Assembly (NCBI GenBank): GCA_964451885.1
Contig: CAYVJW010000088.1
Coordinates: 1-6,807 of the forward strand
DNA from: CAYVJW01 sp964451885
Lineage (GTDB): Bacteria > Patescibacteriota > Gracilibacteria > UBA4473
Direction of reading: 5' to 3'
DNA length: 6,807 nt
The number at the start of each line of letters is the position of its first letter. Within the stretch, counting starts at the first letter, position 1. Below are positions 1 to 4,260 of this stretch, one piece after another. The notes under the pieces are model-generated. The model worked only from the letters and a program-made list of their open reading frames with translations. It had not been told where the DNA came from and ran no database searches. A program made the translations under genes and the position numbers.

Positions 1-53
1 AAGTCCGGTTCTTAGAAGGCTGGAGCTCAGCAATGGGCTCTGGCTATTCGGCC
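1..53 (+). mobile_element. 3' end of a group II intron (end of domain V plus domain VI)
   Basis: The first 11 bases (AAGTCCGGTTC) match the 3' strand of a group II intron domain V of the type ending in GTCCGGTTC. After a 3-base linker a hairpin follows. GAA 15-17 pairs with TTC 47-49, and bases 18-28 pair with 35-45 over 11 continuous pairs counting G-U, closed by the loop AGCAAT (29-34). A46 is left unpaired exactly where the lariat branch-point A of domain VI sits. The intron 3' boundary should fall about 6-8 bases after A46, near 52-54; I cannot fix it to the base. The rest of the intron, including any reverse transcriptase, would be left of the window. tRNA and RNase P were considered and do not fit. 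The bulged-A hairpin is seen directly; the family assignment rests on known domain V/VI structure. Confidence 0.6.
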
Positions 54-54
54 G

Positions 55-134
55 TAGGTCTCAGTCACAAAATAACATCCAAAATTTCATCATATTTTCA
101 TGTCATATGAATATTTAAAAAAACTCAAAGTATG
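55..134 (+). repeat. Partial, diverged copy (C) of the palindromic miniature element
   Basis: This stretch aligns with the first half of element B read on its minus strand. Shared blocks are ACAAAATAAC (about 67-76), AATTTCATCA (about 81-91), TTCA..TCAT (about 96-107) and TAAAAAA (about 116-122). The outer tip starts TAGG, but the following GC-rich part has diverged from the GGGGGAGCG tip of element B. The second half of the element is absent: the sequence passes directly into repeat R at 141. It begins almost exactly where the group II intron should end, so the intron may have inserted at the edge of this element or truncated it. No coding capacity is apparent. Confidence 0.5.
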
Positions 135-140
135 TCTAAA

Positions 141-170
141 TATACTCCGCCGCCAATAAATTCTAATGTA
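141..170 (+). repeat. Repeat R, copy 1, left part (interrupted by element A)
   Basis: TATACTCCGCCGCCAATAAA and the following 10 bases match 2160-2190 with one substitution and one inserted C. The match then breaks at element A and resumes at 359-369, immediately after A (TAATGCT-CATA against TAATGCTTCATA at 2191-2202). Repeat R is therefore about 43 bp and this copy has been split by an insertion. Its function is unknown. The short inverted ends TATAC...GTATA are conserved in both copies. Confidence 0.75.
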
Positions 171-173
171 TAA

Positions 174-358
174 GGGATTTGGAAGAAAATAAAGTACGCA
201 TCTTCATCTCATATTCACGCCATATAAATTCCTAAAAAAGTCTCACAATATTACCCATTCGGTAAACTCAGGGTCTTCGACAATATTCCTCGATTTTTTA
301 TAAATTTATCTGACGCAAATCTGAGCGAATATACGTACTTTATTTTTTTCCAAAACCC
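174..358. mobile_element. Element A: complete palindromic miniature inverted-repeat element (MITE-like)
   Basis: This is a 185-bp non-coding element. Its first 25 bases (GGGATTTGGAAG..., 174-198) match the reverse complement of its last 25 (334-358) at 23 positions. It is flanked by a direct TAA on each side (171-173 and 359-361). Pairing continues inward: 199-250 against the reverse complement of about 282-333 still matches at many positions, so the whole element can fold into one long imperfect hairpin. Its internal sequence aligns with element B (2865-3019), with 26 extra bases near the centre (about 255-280). It has no transposase, so it would depend on one in trans. A TAA duplication with GGG termini resembles IS5-superfamily elements (IS1031/IS427 groups, TNA or TA targets), which is inference. 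The empty-site copy at 2160-2202 supports real insertion. Confidence 0.75.
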
Positions 359-362
359 TAAT

Positions 363-467
363 GCTCATAATTAAAGCAGAGGTGTATACACGAAAAAAAA
401 TCTTATCAAACTTGGCAACTTATTTCCTACCAAGCCCTAAATTAGGCGTGATGCCACCCTCGGTTTT
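363..467 (-). terminator. Possible terminator region after the ferritin-like gene
   Basis: Reading on the minus strand past the stop codon at 468, there is a hairpin with 7-bp arms CTTGGTA / TGCCAAG (428-434 with 411-417) and a 10-base loop. A run of eight T follows (complement of 393-400). The T run begins about 10 bases after the stem, which is too far for a textbook intrinsic terminator. A short inverted repeat CCTAA-A-TTAGG (436-446) lies between the stop codon and the hairpin. Apart from the end of repeat R at 363-369, I see nothing else in this stretch. The short + strand reading frame across 361-561 is antisense to the ferritin-like gene and not credible. Confidence 0.3.
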
Positions 468-887
468 TTACTTTTTCCCCAACGATCCCATCAAATCTCG
501 TCGGTGTTCCTCTTCTTGTATCAAAATGTCTTCTAAAATACGACGGCTGCCATATTCTTGAAGTTCTTCGGCTTCTTTGATTAGATTTTTGTACATTGCA
601 ATGGCCTCATTTTCTCCGAGCAAATCTTGCTCTAATAGTGTTAGGGGATTATCGGATGTGTGTCTTTTATCCACTTCAACTGTTGGAGTTCCTCCAATGT
701 CTGAAATTATATCCGATAGCATAACCGCATGTGCCATTTCTTCATTTGAATGAACAATAAGTTCCTTGGAAATAGCATCATATTCCGGCCCTGTTATAAC
801 AGCCGCGTGTTGAACATACTGGACTGCGGCCGCATACTCTGACGCGAGAGCTTTATTTAAGCCGATAATGAATTGATCTTTTGTCAT
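468..887 (-). CDS. Bacterioferritin-like (ferritin-like diiron) protein
   Basis: The 139-residue product is a four-helix-bundle ferritin-like protein, expected to be cytosolic and to oxidise Fe(II) and/or store iron. The diiron ligand pattern of bacterioferritins is present in order: E17 (SEYAAA), E50 and H53 (EEMAHA), E92 (GENEA), and E125 and H128 (EEEH). This is the spacing of E18/E51/H54/E94/E127/H130 in E. coli Bfr shifted by one to two residues. M51 aligns with the Bfr haem-ligating Met52, but haem binding is not established. At 139 residues it is shorter than typical Bfr (about 158) and ends right after the fourth helix, lacking the short fifth helix. The ATG at 887 is the only sensible start; it has no Shine-Dalgarno, only an AT-rich leader. 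It lies 24 bases downstream of the superoxide reductase gene, consistent with one operon that detoxifies superoxide and sequesters iron. It could equally be called a short Dps/Bfr-like protein. Confidence 0.9.
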   Translation of the reverse strand: MTKDQFIIGLNKALASEYAAAVQYVQHAAVITGPEYDAISKELIVHSNEEMAHAVMLSDIISDIGGTPTVEVDKRHTSDNPLTLLEQDLLGENEAIAMYKNLIKEAEELQEYGSRRILEDILIQEEEHRRDLMGSLGKK

Positions 888-911
888 GGTATAAAAATAA
901 AAAATAAAAAT

Positions 912-1292
912 TTATTGTATGCTTTTCCAAAGTCCGTGCAAATTACAATATGCTCGAACTTCAAAATCTGTAGCTTTAGAGCAGAATTTTGCTTCGGGCG
1001 CATTACCGGGTTTGAGATACTTTTTGCAGGTTTTTTCGCTAGCAATAATTTCAATCCATTCTATATAGTGATCATCATCCATCGGATGAGAAATCTCACC
1101 AACACGAACAATGATCCCGGTCTCGGATTTTTCAATAACCGGAATATGCTTTTCTGCGGCCCCGTCTTCCGTGTTTTCGGCCATAAGGTTCATTGGCTTT
1201 CCGCAACAGACTAATTCTCCACCCGCAGGATGGAGTACTTCAATAATATTGCCACATATTAAGCATTTGTAGACCTGATTTTGAGCAGTCAT
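912..1292 (-). CDS. dfx: Desulfoferrodoxin (2Fe superoxide reductase)
   Basis: The 126-residue protein matches full-length desulfoferrodoxin, which reduces superoxide to hydrogen peroxide in the cytosol of anaerobes without releasing O2. The N-terminal desulforedoxin-like domain has the complete rubredoxin-type Fe(Cys)4 set: C10-x2-C13 and C29-C30. The C-terminal catalytic domain carries the Fe(His)4Cys ligands H49, H69, H75, C116 and H119 (motifs EKHIP, HPMDDDHYIEW, CNLHGLW). The active-site E47 and K48 are also present. The numbering coincides with the well-studied Desulfoarculus baarsii enzyme, as recalled. It is therefore a 2Fe-type enzyme with all key residues intact. The ATG at 1292 places C10 as expected; no clear Shine-Dalgarno precedes it. 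It is the first gene of a two-gene unit with the ferritin-like gene 24 bases downstream, and a sigma-70-like promoter is visible at 1331-1358. Electron donors such as rubredoxin are not in the window. Confidence 0.96.
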   Translation of the reverse strand: MTAQNQVYKCLICGNIIEVLHPAGGELVCCGKPMNLMAENTEDGAAEKHIPVIEKSETGIIVRVGEISHPMDDDHYIEWIEIIASEKTCKKYLKPGNAPEAKFCSKATDFEVRAYCNLHGLWKSIQ

Positions 1293-1330
1293 TGTATTTA
1301 GGAAACAAAAAAACTTTCAACTTACTTCAG

Positions 1331-1358
1331 AACATACTCATTTCGCATTATTTGTCAA
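1331..1358 (-). promoter_or_regulatory. Candidate sigma-70 promoter of the superoxide reductase-ferritin operon
   Basis: On the minus strand a perfect -35 TTGACA (complement of 1353-1358) is followed by a 16-base spacer and a -10-like TATGTT (complement of 1331-1336, four of six consensus bases). Transcription would start near 1323-1325, leaving a leader of roughly 30 bases before the ATG at 1292. No clear operator, such as a Fur or PerR box, was recognised nearby. Confidence 0.5.
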
Positions 1359-1379
1359 TCATAATTACTATTTACAGAA

Positions 1380-1410
1380 CTAGGAAGTATTAACAATGTA
1401 TAATTCCTAG
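1380..1410 (-). terminator. Inverted repeat just after cysE, possible terminator or RNA 3' end
   Basis: Arms CTAGGAA (1380-1386) and TTCCTAG (1404-1410) are perfect inverted repeats of 7 bp. After one mismatch, three more pairs are possible inside. The hairpin starts 6 bases beyond the cysE stop codon (1417-1419) on the minus strand. There is no T run directly after it, so it is either a weak or Rho-assisted end or a stabilising 3' hairpin. It also separates cysE from the promoter of the next operon. Confidence 0.4.
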
Positions 1411-1416
1411 CCTGAA

Positions 1417-2106
1417 TTATTTTTTCCCACATTCCCTACACATCCGTTCCAATTTTTTTTCTATCTTCTTCAGCTCCGCCATCACCGGATCCGGGAGATT
1501 GGTCTGGTCTACTTCTTCGGTTACGACTTTTCTGCCGTGTTGCTTAATTATCCGACCGGGATTGCCTACCACTACGCAGTGTGACGGTACATCTTTCACC
1601 ACTACGGCGCTGCCTCCTATCTGGGTATTGTTGCCAATATTTATCGGGCCGAAAAGTTTTGCGCCTGCTCCGATTAATACATTGTTTCCGAGAGTCGGAT
1701 GTCTTTTTCCCCTTTTTAAACTCGTTCCGCCCAGGGTGACCTGGTGATAGAGCAATACGTTCTCCCCTATTTCCGCCGTTTCTCCGATCACTACCCCCAT
1801 CCCGTGGTCAATGAAAAACCCTTTTTTTATAAAAGCTCCGGGATGGATTTCTATTCCGGTCAAAAAACGGCTGATCTGGGAAATAAGCCGCGGAACTAGG
1901 GGTATTCGAATCACATAAAGCACATGGGCTATCCTGTGAAAGAAAGCCGCCCAAAACCCCTGATACATCAGCACTTCTAAAAATCCAAATATCTTTCCCC
2001 TGAGCGCCGGATCCCCCCGAAATGCTGCTTGAAGATCCCAGGGAAACCAAAAAATCTGGAGGAGGCCTTGGGTGATTTGTTGAAAAAGAGTTCTGAATTT
2101 ATGCAT
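1417..2106 (-). CDS. cysE: Serine O-acetyltransferase
   Basis: The 229-residue enzyme transfers acetyl from acetyl-CoA to L-serine, giving O-acetylserine, the committed step to cysteine. An alpha-helical N-terminal part (about 1-80; FRGDPA at 29-34, FFHRIAH at 55-61) precedes the left-handed parallel beta-helix of hexapeptide repeats (about 84-195). The family signatures TGIEIHPGA (83-91), [13 protein letters not shown] (99-111), HQVTLGGT (121-128) and the [13 protein letters not shown] block are intact. The catalytic pair is H101 with E86; E replaces the Asp of the E. coli enzyme, as is usual in the Bacillus/EpsC-type subgroup. The C-terminus adds a charged helix and a short CRECGKK tail. 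ATG at 2106 has no Shine-Dalgarno. By eye, sampled 60-base lines of this gene are about 48-50% GC, against about 30-37% for sampled lines of the helicase and membrane genes. This suggests a different history, possibly transfer. No cysK is visible in the window. Confidence 0.95.
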   Translation of the reverse strand: MHKFRTLFQQITQGLLQIFWFPWDLQAAFRGDPALRGKIFGFLEVLMYQGFWAAFFHRIAHVLYVIRIPLVPRLISQISRFLTGIEIHPGAFIKKGFFIDHGMGVVIGETAEIGENVLLYHQVTLGGTSLKRGKRHPTLGNNVLIGAGAKLFGPINIGNNTQIGGSAVVVKDVPSHCVVVGNPGRIIKQHGRKVVTEEVDQTNLPDPVMAELKKIEKKLERMCRECGKK

Positions 2107-2159
2107 GGAAAATTTAAGCTTTGAGATTTTAAGAAAAAATCAAGAAAAGTAAAATACTC

Positions 2160-2202
2160 TATACTCTGCCGCCAATAAATTCTAACTGTATAATGCTTCA
2201 TA
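2160..2202 (+). repeat. Repeat R, copy 2 (uninterrupted)
   Basis: TATACTCTGCCGCCAATAAA and the bases up to TAATGCTTCATA match repeat R copy 1 once element A is removed from the latter: 141-173 joined to 362-369. About 41 of 43 positions agree. It lies 54 bases upstream of cysE and contains the stop codon of the orphan minus-strand reading frame at 2182-2283. It could carry the cysE promoter on the minus strand, but no good -35/-10 pair stands out. Confidence 0.75.
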
Positions 2203-2283
2203 GCTTTTGTTCAAACGACGTTCTATGAGATGATGGAGATAGGCTTGGGCGGTTGTGAATTTGTAGGTTTTAGTTATTAGTTG
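2182..2283 (-). pseudogene. Orphan 33-codon reading-frame tail upstream of cysE
   Basis: Between in-frame stop codons on the minus strand lie 33 sense codons encoding ...TTAQAYLHHLIERRLNKSYE... and ending ALYS-stop. The amino-acid composition and codon use (GCC, ACC, CTC, CGT) look protein-like and GC-richer than the AT-rich surroundings, resembling cysE. There is no start codon, and the frame is blocked upstream by TAA at 2284-2286. It therefore reads as the 3' tail of a lost gene formerly upstream of cysE on the same strand. I do not recognise the family. It overlaps repeat R and the candidate -35 of the membrane-protein gene. A chance reading frame cannot be excluded. Confidence 0.35.
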
Positions 2284-2308
2284 TTAGAAATGCCTAAAAG
2301 ATTATGAT
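2281..2308 (+). promoter_or_regulatory. Candidate promoter of the small membrane-protein gene
   Basis: TTGTTA (2281-2286, four of six -35 consensus bases) and TATGAT (2303-2308, five of six -10 bases) are separated by 16 bases. The predicted start near 2315 gives a leader of about 36 bases. The leader is very T-rich and has no Shine-Dalgarno before the ATG at 2351. Confidence 0.45.
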
Positions 2309-2350
2309 GTAGTAGAGTTTCTTTATTTATTATTTTTTAATTTTTTTCCT

Positions 2351-2734
2351 ATGGAAACATCTATTTTAGTCGCGAAAATCATTTCCCTAATCTATGTGTG
2401 TATGGGGCTTGGGTTTCTTTTTAATCCCACTTATTTCAAAAAATCACTGAACGGAATGCTGGATAATTCCGGTTTTATGATTTTTGGAGGGATTATGTCT
2501 TTGATGGTCGGGTTCTTATTGGTGAATTATCACAATGTATGGGTGATGGATTGGATGGTTGTGATTACCATTATTGGTTGGATTGCGCTCATTAAGGGGG
2601 TTACTATTTTTTTAATGCCGAAATTCCTTATAACTTTTGCGCGGAATATGTATAAAAATTTGCCGATGCGTGTATTCGGAACATGTACTATGTTTTTTGG
2701 GTTGATTATGGGATATTTTGGGTTTTTTACGTAG
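2351..2734 (+). CDS. Small four-helix integral membrane protein of unknown function
   Basis: The 127-residue hydrophobic protein has four likely transmembrane helices, at about 5-25, 41-60, 68-89 and 106-126. There is no signal peptide or soluble domain. A conserved-looking polar stretch NYHNVW (59-64) lies at the end of helix 2. W68 and the GW-IALIKG motif (76-83) are in helix 3, and P90 ends that helix. Helices 1-2 and 3-4 look like two related halves, each with a glycine-rich helix after a short basic loop (FKKSL; ARNMYKNLP). I recall similar uncharacterised proteins in Candidate Phyla Radiation genomes; I cannot assign a function. It is transcribed alone, opposite to its neighbours, with a candidate promoter at 2281-2308. 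No terminator hairpin with a T run was seen after it. The ATG at 2351 is the natural start although it lacks a Shine-Dalgarno. Confidence 0.8.
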   Translation: METSILVAKIISLIYVCMGLGFLFNPTYFKKSLNGMLDNSGFMIFGGIMSLMVGFLLVNYHNVWVMDWMVVITIIGWIALIKGVTIFLMPKFLITFARNMYKNLPMRVFGTCTMFFGLIMGYFGFFT

Positions 2735-2864
2735 TAACATCGCACATCTCTGACAGAACGGACGAAGTTTGTAACAAATCTGGTTCGGCGCAAAACCATA
2801 AACAAAAGTTGATAAATACCCCTTATTTTCTGTGGAGTGATAAAAACGACAAATTAACTGCTAA
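2735..2864. other. Intergenic region between the membrane-protein gene and element B
   Basis: I see no gene, convincing terminator or RNA. The left target copy TAA of element B is 2862-2864. A + strand frame crossing 2683-2877 is a shadow of the membrane gene running into non-coding sequence. Confidence 0.5.
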
Positions 2865-3019
2865 GGGTGAGCGATAAAATAACATGTTCAAGTTCGCTCA
2901 GATTTAAATTATATAGATTTATAAAAAATTGAGGAATATTGTAATATTGTGAAAGTTTTTAGAAATTTAGATGATGTGAAGCTGTGATGAAATTGTTCAA
3001 GTTATTTTGTCGCTCCCCC
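2865..3019. mobile_element. Element B: complete palindromic miniature inverted-repeat element (MITE-like)
   Basis: This is a 155-bp element. Its terminal 22 bases (GGGTGAGCGATAAAATAACATG spans 2865-2886) match the reverse complement of 2998-3019 at 19 positions, and it is flanked by direct TAA copies (2862-2864, 3020-3022). The arms keep matching inwards to a central AATATT, so nearly the whole element can fold as one hairpin. Read on the minus strand its core aligns with element A (shared TCACAATATTAC, AATATTCCTC, TTTTTTATAAAT, AAATCTGAGCGAA). The outermost 22-25 bases differ from A apart from GGG and AAAATAA. It abuts the SEC-C gene: the TAG stop codon at 3019-3021 uses the first base of the element, and would be TAG without the element as well. 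It may act as that gene's transcript end. Confidence 0.75.
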
Positions 3020-3456
3020 TAACGTCCACAACATTTCTTATATTTCTTATCACTTCCACAAGGACATTTAGCGTTTCGGCTTACTTTGGCAATTCCGTGT
3101 GGCAATGGAGCAGGAGGCTGTGCTTTTGCTTTTCGAGCTTTTTCATGGATGATGTCATCGTCTGAAACCTCTGTTATTTTTATTAAAAAAGAAGGTGGGA
3201 TTCTCCATTCTCCTCGATTTTCAGTTTGAATAGTACAGGTTTTTTGGTTGATGCGAATAATCCGACCAAAGATCTTTTCTCCATCATGATCGAAGTACAC
3301 TTGATCATAGAGGTTGAATTTTGCCAATGATCTCAGGCGCTTAGCTCTGTGAATCAGATTTATGCGTTCTATGACTTTATGATTTAATATTCGAAGTTGT
3401 GATTCATCTAGTTGCTGAATCGAATCTTCCAGGTGTTGTGGTAATTGTATATTCAT
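3019..3456 (-). CDS. SEC-C zinc-motif protein with a small beta-barrel-like domain
   Basis: The 145-residue product has three parts. An N-terminal helical, charged segment (about 7-45) is followed by a compact beta-rich stretch (about 46-93, NLYDQVYFDHDGEKIFGRIIRI...). That stretch looks like a KOW/Tudor-type small barrel of the kind found in nucleic-acid-associated proteins. A Pro/Ala-rich linker leads to a C-terminal SEC-C motif, with C131-x-C133-x8-C142-C143 binding one zinc. SEC-C motifs occur at the end of SecA and of many stand-alone proteins, where they mediate binding to proteins or ribosomes. No SecA domain is present here. I chose ATG at 3456 because it falls 17 bases after the upstream stop. 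A TTG start at 3528 would overlap the upstream gene and add residues that look unlike the rest. No Shine-Dalgarno is clear, so translation may be coupled to the upstream gene. The function is unknown beyond zinc and probable nucleic-acid or ribosome association. Confidence 0.8.
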   Translation of the reverse strand: MNIQLPQHLEDSIQQLDESQLRILNHKVIERINLIHRAKRLRSLAKFNLYDQVYFDHDGEKIFGRIIRINQKTCTIQTENRGEWRIPPSFLIKITEVSDDDIIHEKARKAKAQPPAPLPHGIAKVSRNAKCPCGSDKKYKKCCGR

Positions 3457-3473
3457 AATTGATAAAAAATTTT

Positions 3474-3809
3474 TCAGTAGAGATCTTTTGGTACAAGATG
3501 GCTTATTTTTACGTCTTTGATGAGCCAAGAATGAATAGAAGTTGCAGTAGTGGGTTCCTTTTGACAGCTCTGAATTACCCTGGGAAAAAGGGCAGTCAGT
3601 TCTTCATGATCCTCTTCATTATAAATGATCTGCTTAATTTCTTCGATTGCATATGAAGATTTATACTTTTTCAAAAAATTTAAAATTTGCTCCTCTGCCT
3701 TATCGTTCGAAATTTCTTTTTTTGCTTTCTCTGATTTTTCAGAATGGAAGATTTCTTCGCATTGCAGAGCGGTTAATCTTTTATTTTTCTCTTCACCTTT
3801 TCCTACCAT
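3474..3809 (-). CDS. Hypothetical small charged protein upstream of the SEC-C gene
   Basis: The product is 111 residues when started at ATG 3809, which is preceded by the best ribosome binding site in the window (GGGAGA ending 5 bases before the ATG). The frame remains open further upstream with a possible TTG start at 3848, but that has no such site. The protein is soluble and highly charged. A Lys/Glu-rich helical part (about 18-48) is followed by a helical region rich in I/L (about 41-85, EEQILNFLKKYK, EEIKQIIYNEED). The tail (about 90-111) is uncharged then mixed, with no signal peptide and no metal motif. I do not recognise a family. It ends in TGA at 3474-3476, 17 bases before the SEC-C start, so the two probably form one transcript. 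It is the only gene here ending in TGA. Confidence 0.6.
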   Translation of the reverse strand: MVGKGEEKNKRLTALQCEEIFHSEKSEKAKKEISNDKAEEQILNFLKKYKSSYAIEEIKQIIYNEEDHEELTALFPRVIQSCQKEPTTATSIHSWLIKDVKISHLVPKDLY

Positions 3810-4174
3810 TTCATCTCCCAACGCAATTCCAACCTTGATAGTAAGCAAAAAGTATTTCCAGCCATCTTAAATTACTCTTTGTTTTTGATTGGAAAAATGA
3901 TTGAAATTGTTTTTTGAGGTTAAGCATGAAGGAATAATAAAATCAGAAAAAGAACAATCCAGAATGTTTTATGGAAACGATACTTTGAGTTTAGTTTTTA
4001 TATGAATTTTCTTAGATTTCAAAATGAAATTTAAATTGTATTTAGGCCCACAAAATCTGAGATGGAATTGGAAGGATTATTTTTTCTTGCGCCCTTACTG
4101 CAAAATATGATATTCCTTACTTCGAAAAATTTAAAAAGAATGCTGATTTGATTTTGAAATAAATTTTTTAAATT

Positions 4175-4193
4175 TTGCGAACATTAATCGCAA
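4175..4193. promoter_or_regulatory. Palindrome TTGCGA-N7-TCGCAA upstream of the helicase
   Basis: Perfect 6-bp arms TTGCGA (4175-4180) and TCGCAA (4188-4193) are separated by 7 A/T-rich bases. The centre lies about 77 bases before the helicase ATG. The 19-bp dyad has the geometry of a repressor or activator site for a dimeric helix-turn-helix protein. It could also be a transcribed hairpin. No regulator gene is in the window. Confidence 0.35.
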
Positions 4194-4218
4194 GTATTTC
4201 ATTTTACTAAAATTTCAC

Positions 4219-4231
4219 TACGATTCTCGTA
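4219..4231. promoter_or_regulatory. Palindrome TACGA-TTC-TCGTA upstream of the helicase
   Basis: Perfect 5-bp arms around a 3-base centre, ending 29 bases before the helicase ATG. It shares the CGA...TCG half-site order with the dyad at 4175-4193, so the two could be bound by related factors. As RNA it would be a small triloop hairpin in the leader. It is followed by TATGAA (4235-4240), a weak -10 candidate. Confidence 0.3.
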
Positions 4232-4260
4232 ACCTATGAATATGAATTATCTTATTTAAA

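Larger units (their letters stand above)
3810..4260. other. Divergent intergenic region between the hypothetical gene and the SNF2 helicase
   Basis: These 451 very AT-rich bases separate two divergently transcribed genes. I find no RNA gene and no convincing promoter pair. Two short palindromes near the helicase side are listed separately. Short reading frames exist: 28 codons from ATG 4024, ending at TGA 4108-4110, and a partly overlapping frame ending at 4162 whose product ends KYDIPYFEKFKKNADLILK. They lack ribosome sites and a recognisable product. They could be remnants of a decayed small gene, or chance. No copy of the palindromic element family or of repeat R was found here. Confidence 0.5.

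Noticed and set aside
1..60. tRNA, RNase P RNA or rRNA fragment at the left edge (AAGTCCGGTTC resembles a tRNA T-arm or an RNase P segment)
   Set aside because: No GGTTCGAATCC T-loop or acceptor pairing is present, and the sequence after AAGTCCGG does not follow RNase P. The bulged-A hairpin fits group II domain VI much better.
55..370. CRISPR array or tandem repeats
   Set aside because: The repeats are not regularly spaced units with unique spacers. They are one partial element, one repeat R and one complete inverted-repeat element.
361..561. Short + strand reading frame of 66 codons
   Set aside because: It is antisense to the ferritin-like gene for its second half and crosses its terminator region; no ribosome site and no recognisable protein.
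873..1214. + strand frame of 113 codons
   Set aside because: Entirely antisense to the desulfoferrodoxin gene, whose full set of metal ligands proves the minus-strand frame.
3456..3474. Recoding of TGA (as in Gracilibacteria or Absconditabacteria) joining the 111-residue ORF to the next gene
   Set aside because: Another TGA follows within a few codons, the SEC-C gene is in a different frame, and conserved genes use normal glycine codons with no internal TGA.
3457..3528. TTG-start N-terminal extension of the SEC-C protein
   Set aside because: It overlaps the end of the upstream gene and has no ribosome site; the ATG at 3456 follows the upstream stop by 17 bases.
3019..3809. Toxin-antitoxin pair
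   Set aside because: Two small adjacent genes, but neither shows a known toxin or antitoxin fold, and SEC-C proteins are not typical members of such pairs.
3803..3865. 20-codon leader peptide overlapping the start of the 111-residue gene (stop codon TAG just after ATG 3809)
   Set aside because: The overlap geometry is suggestive of translational coupling, but there is no good ribosome site for the leader and no regulatory codon run.
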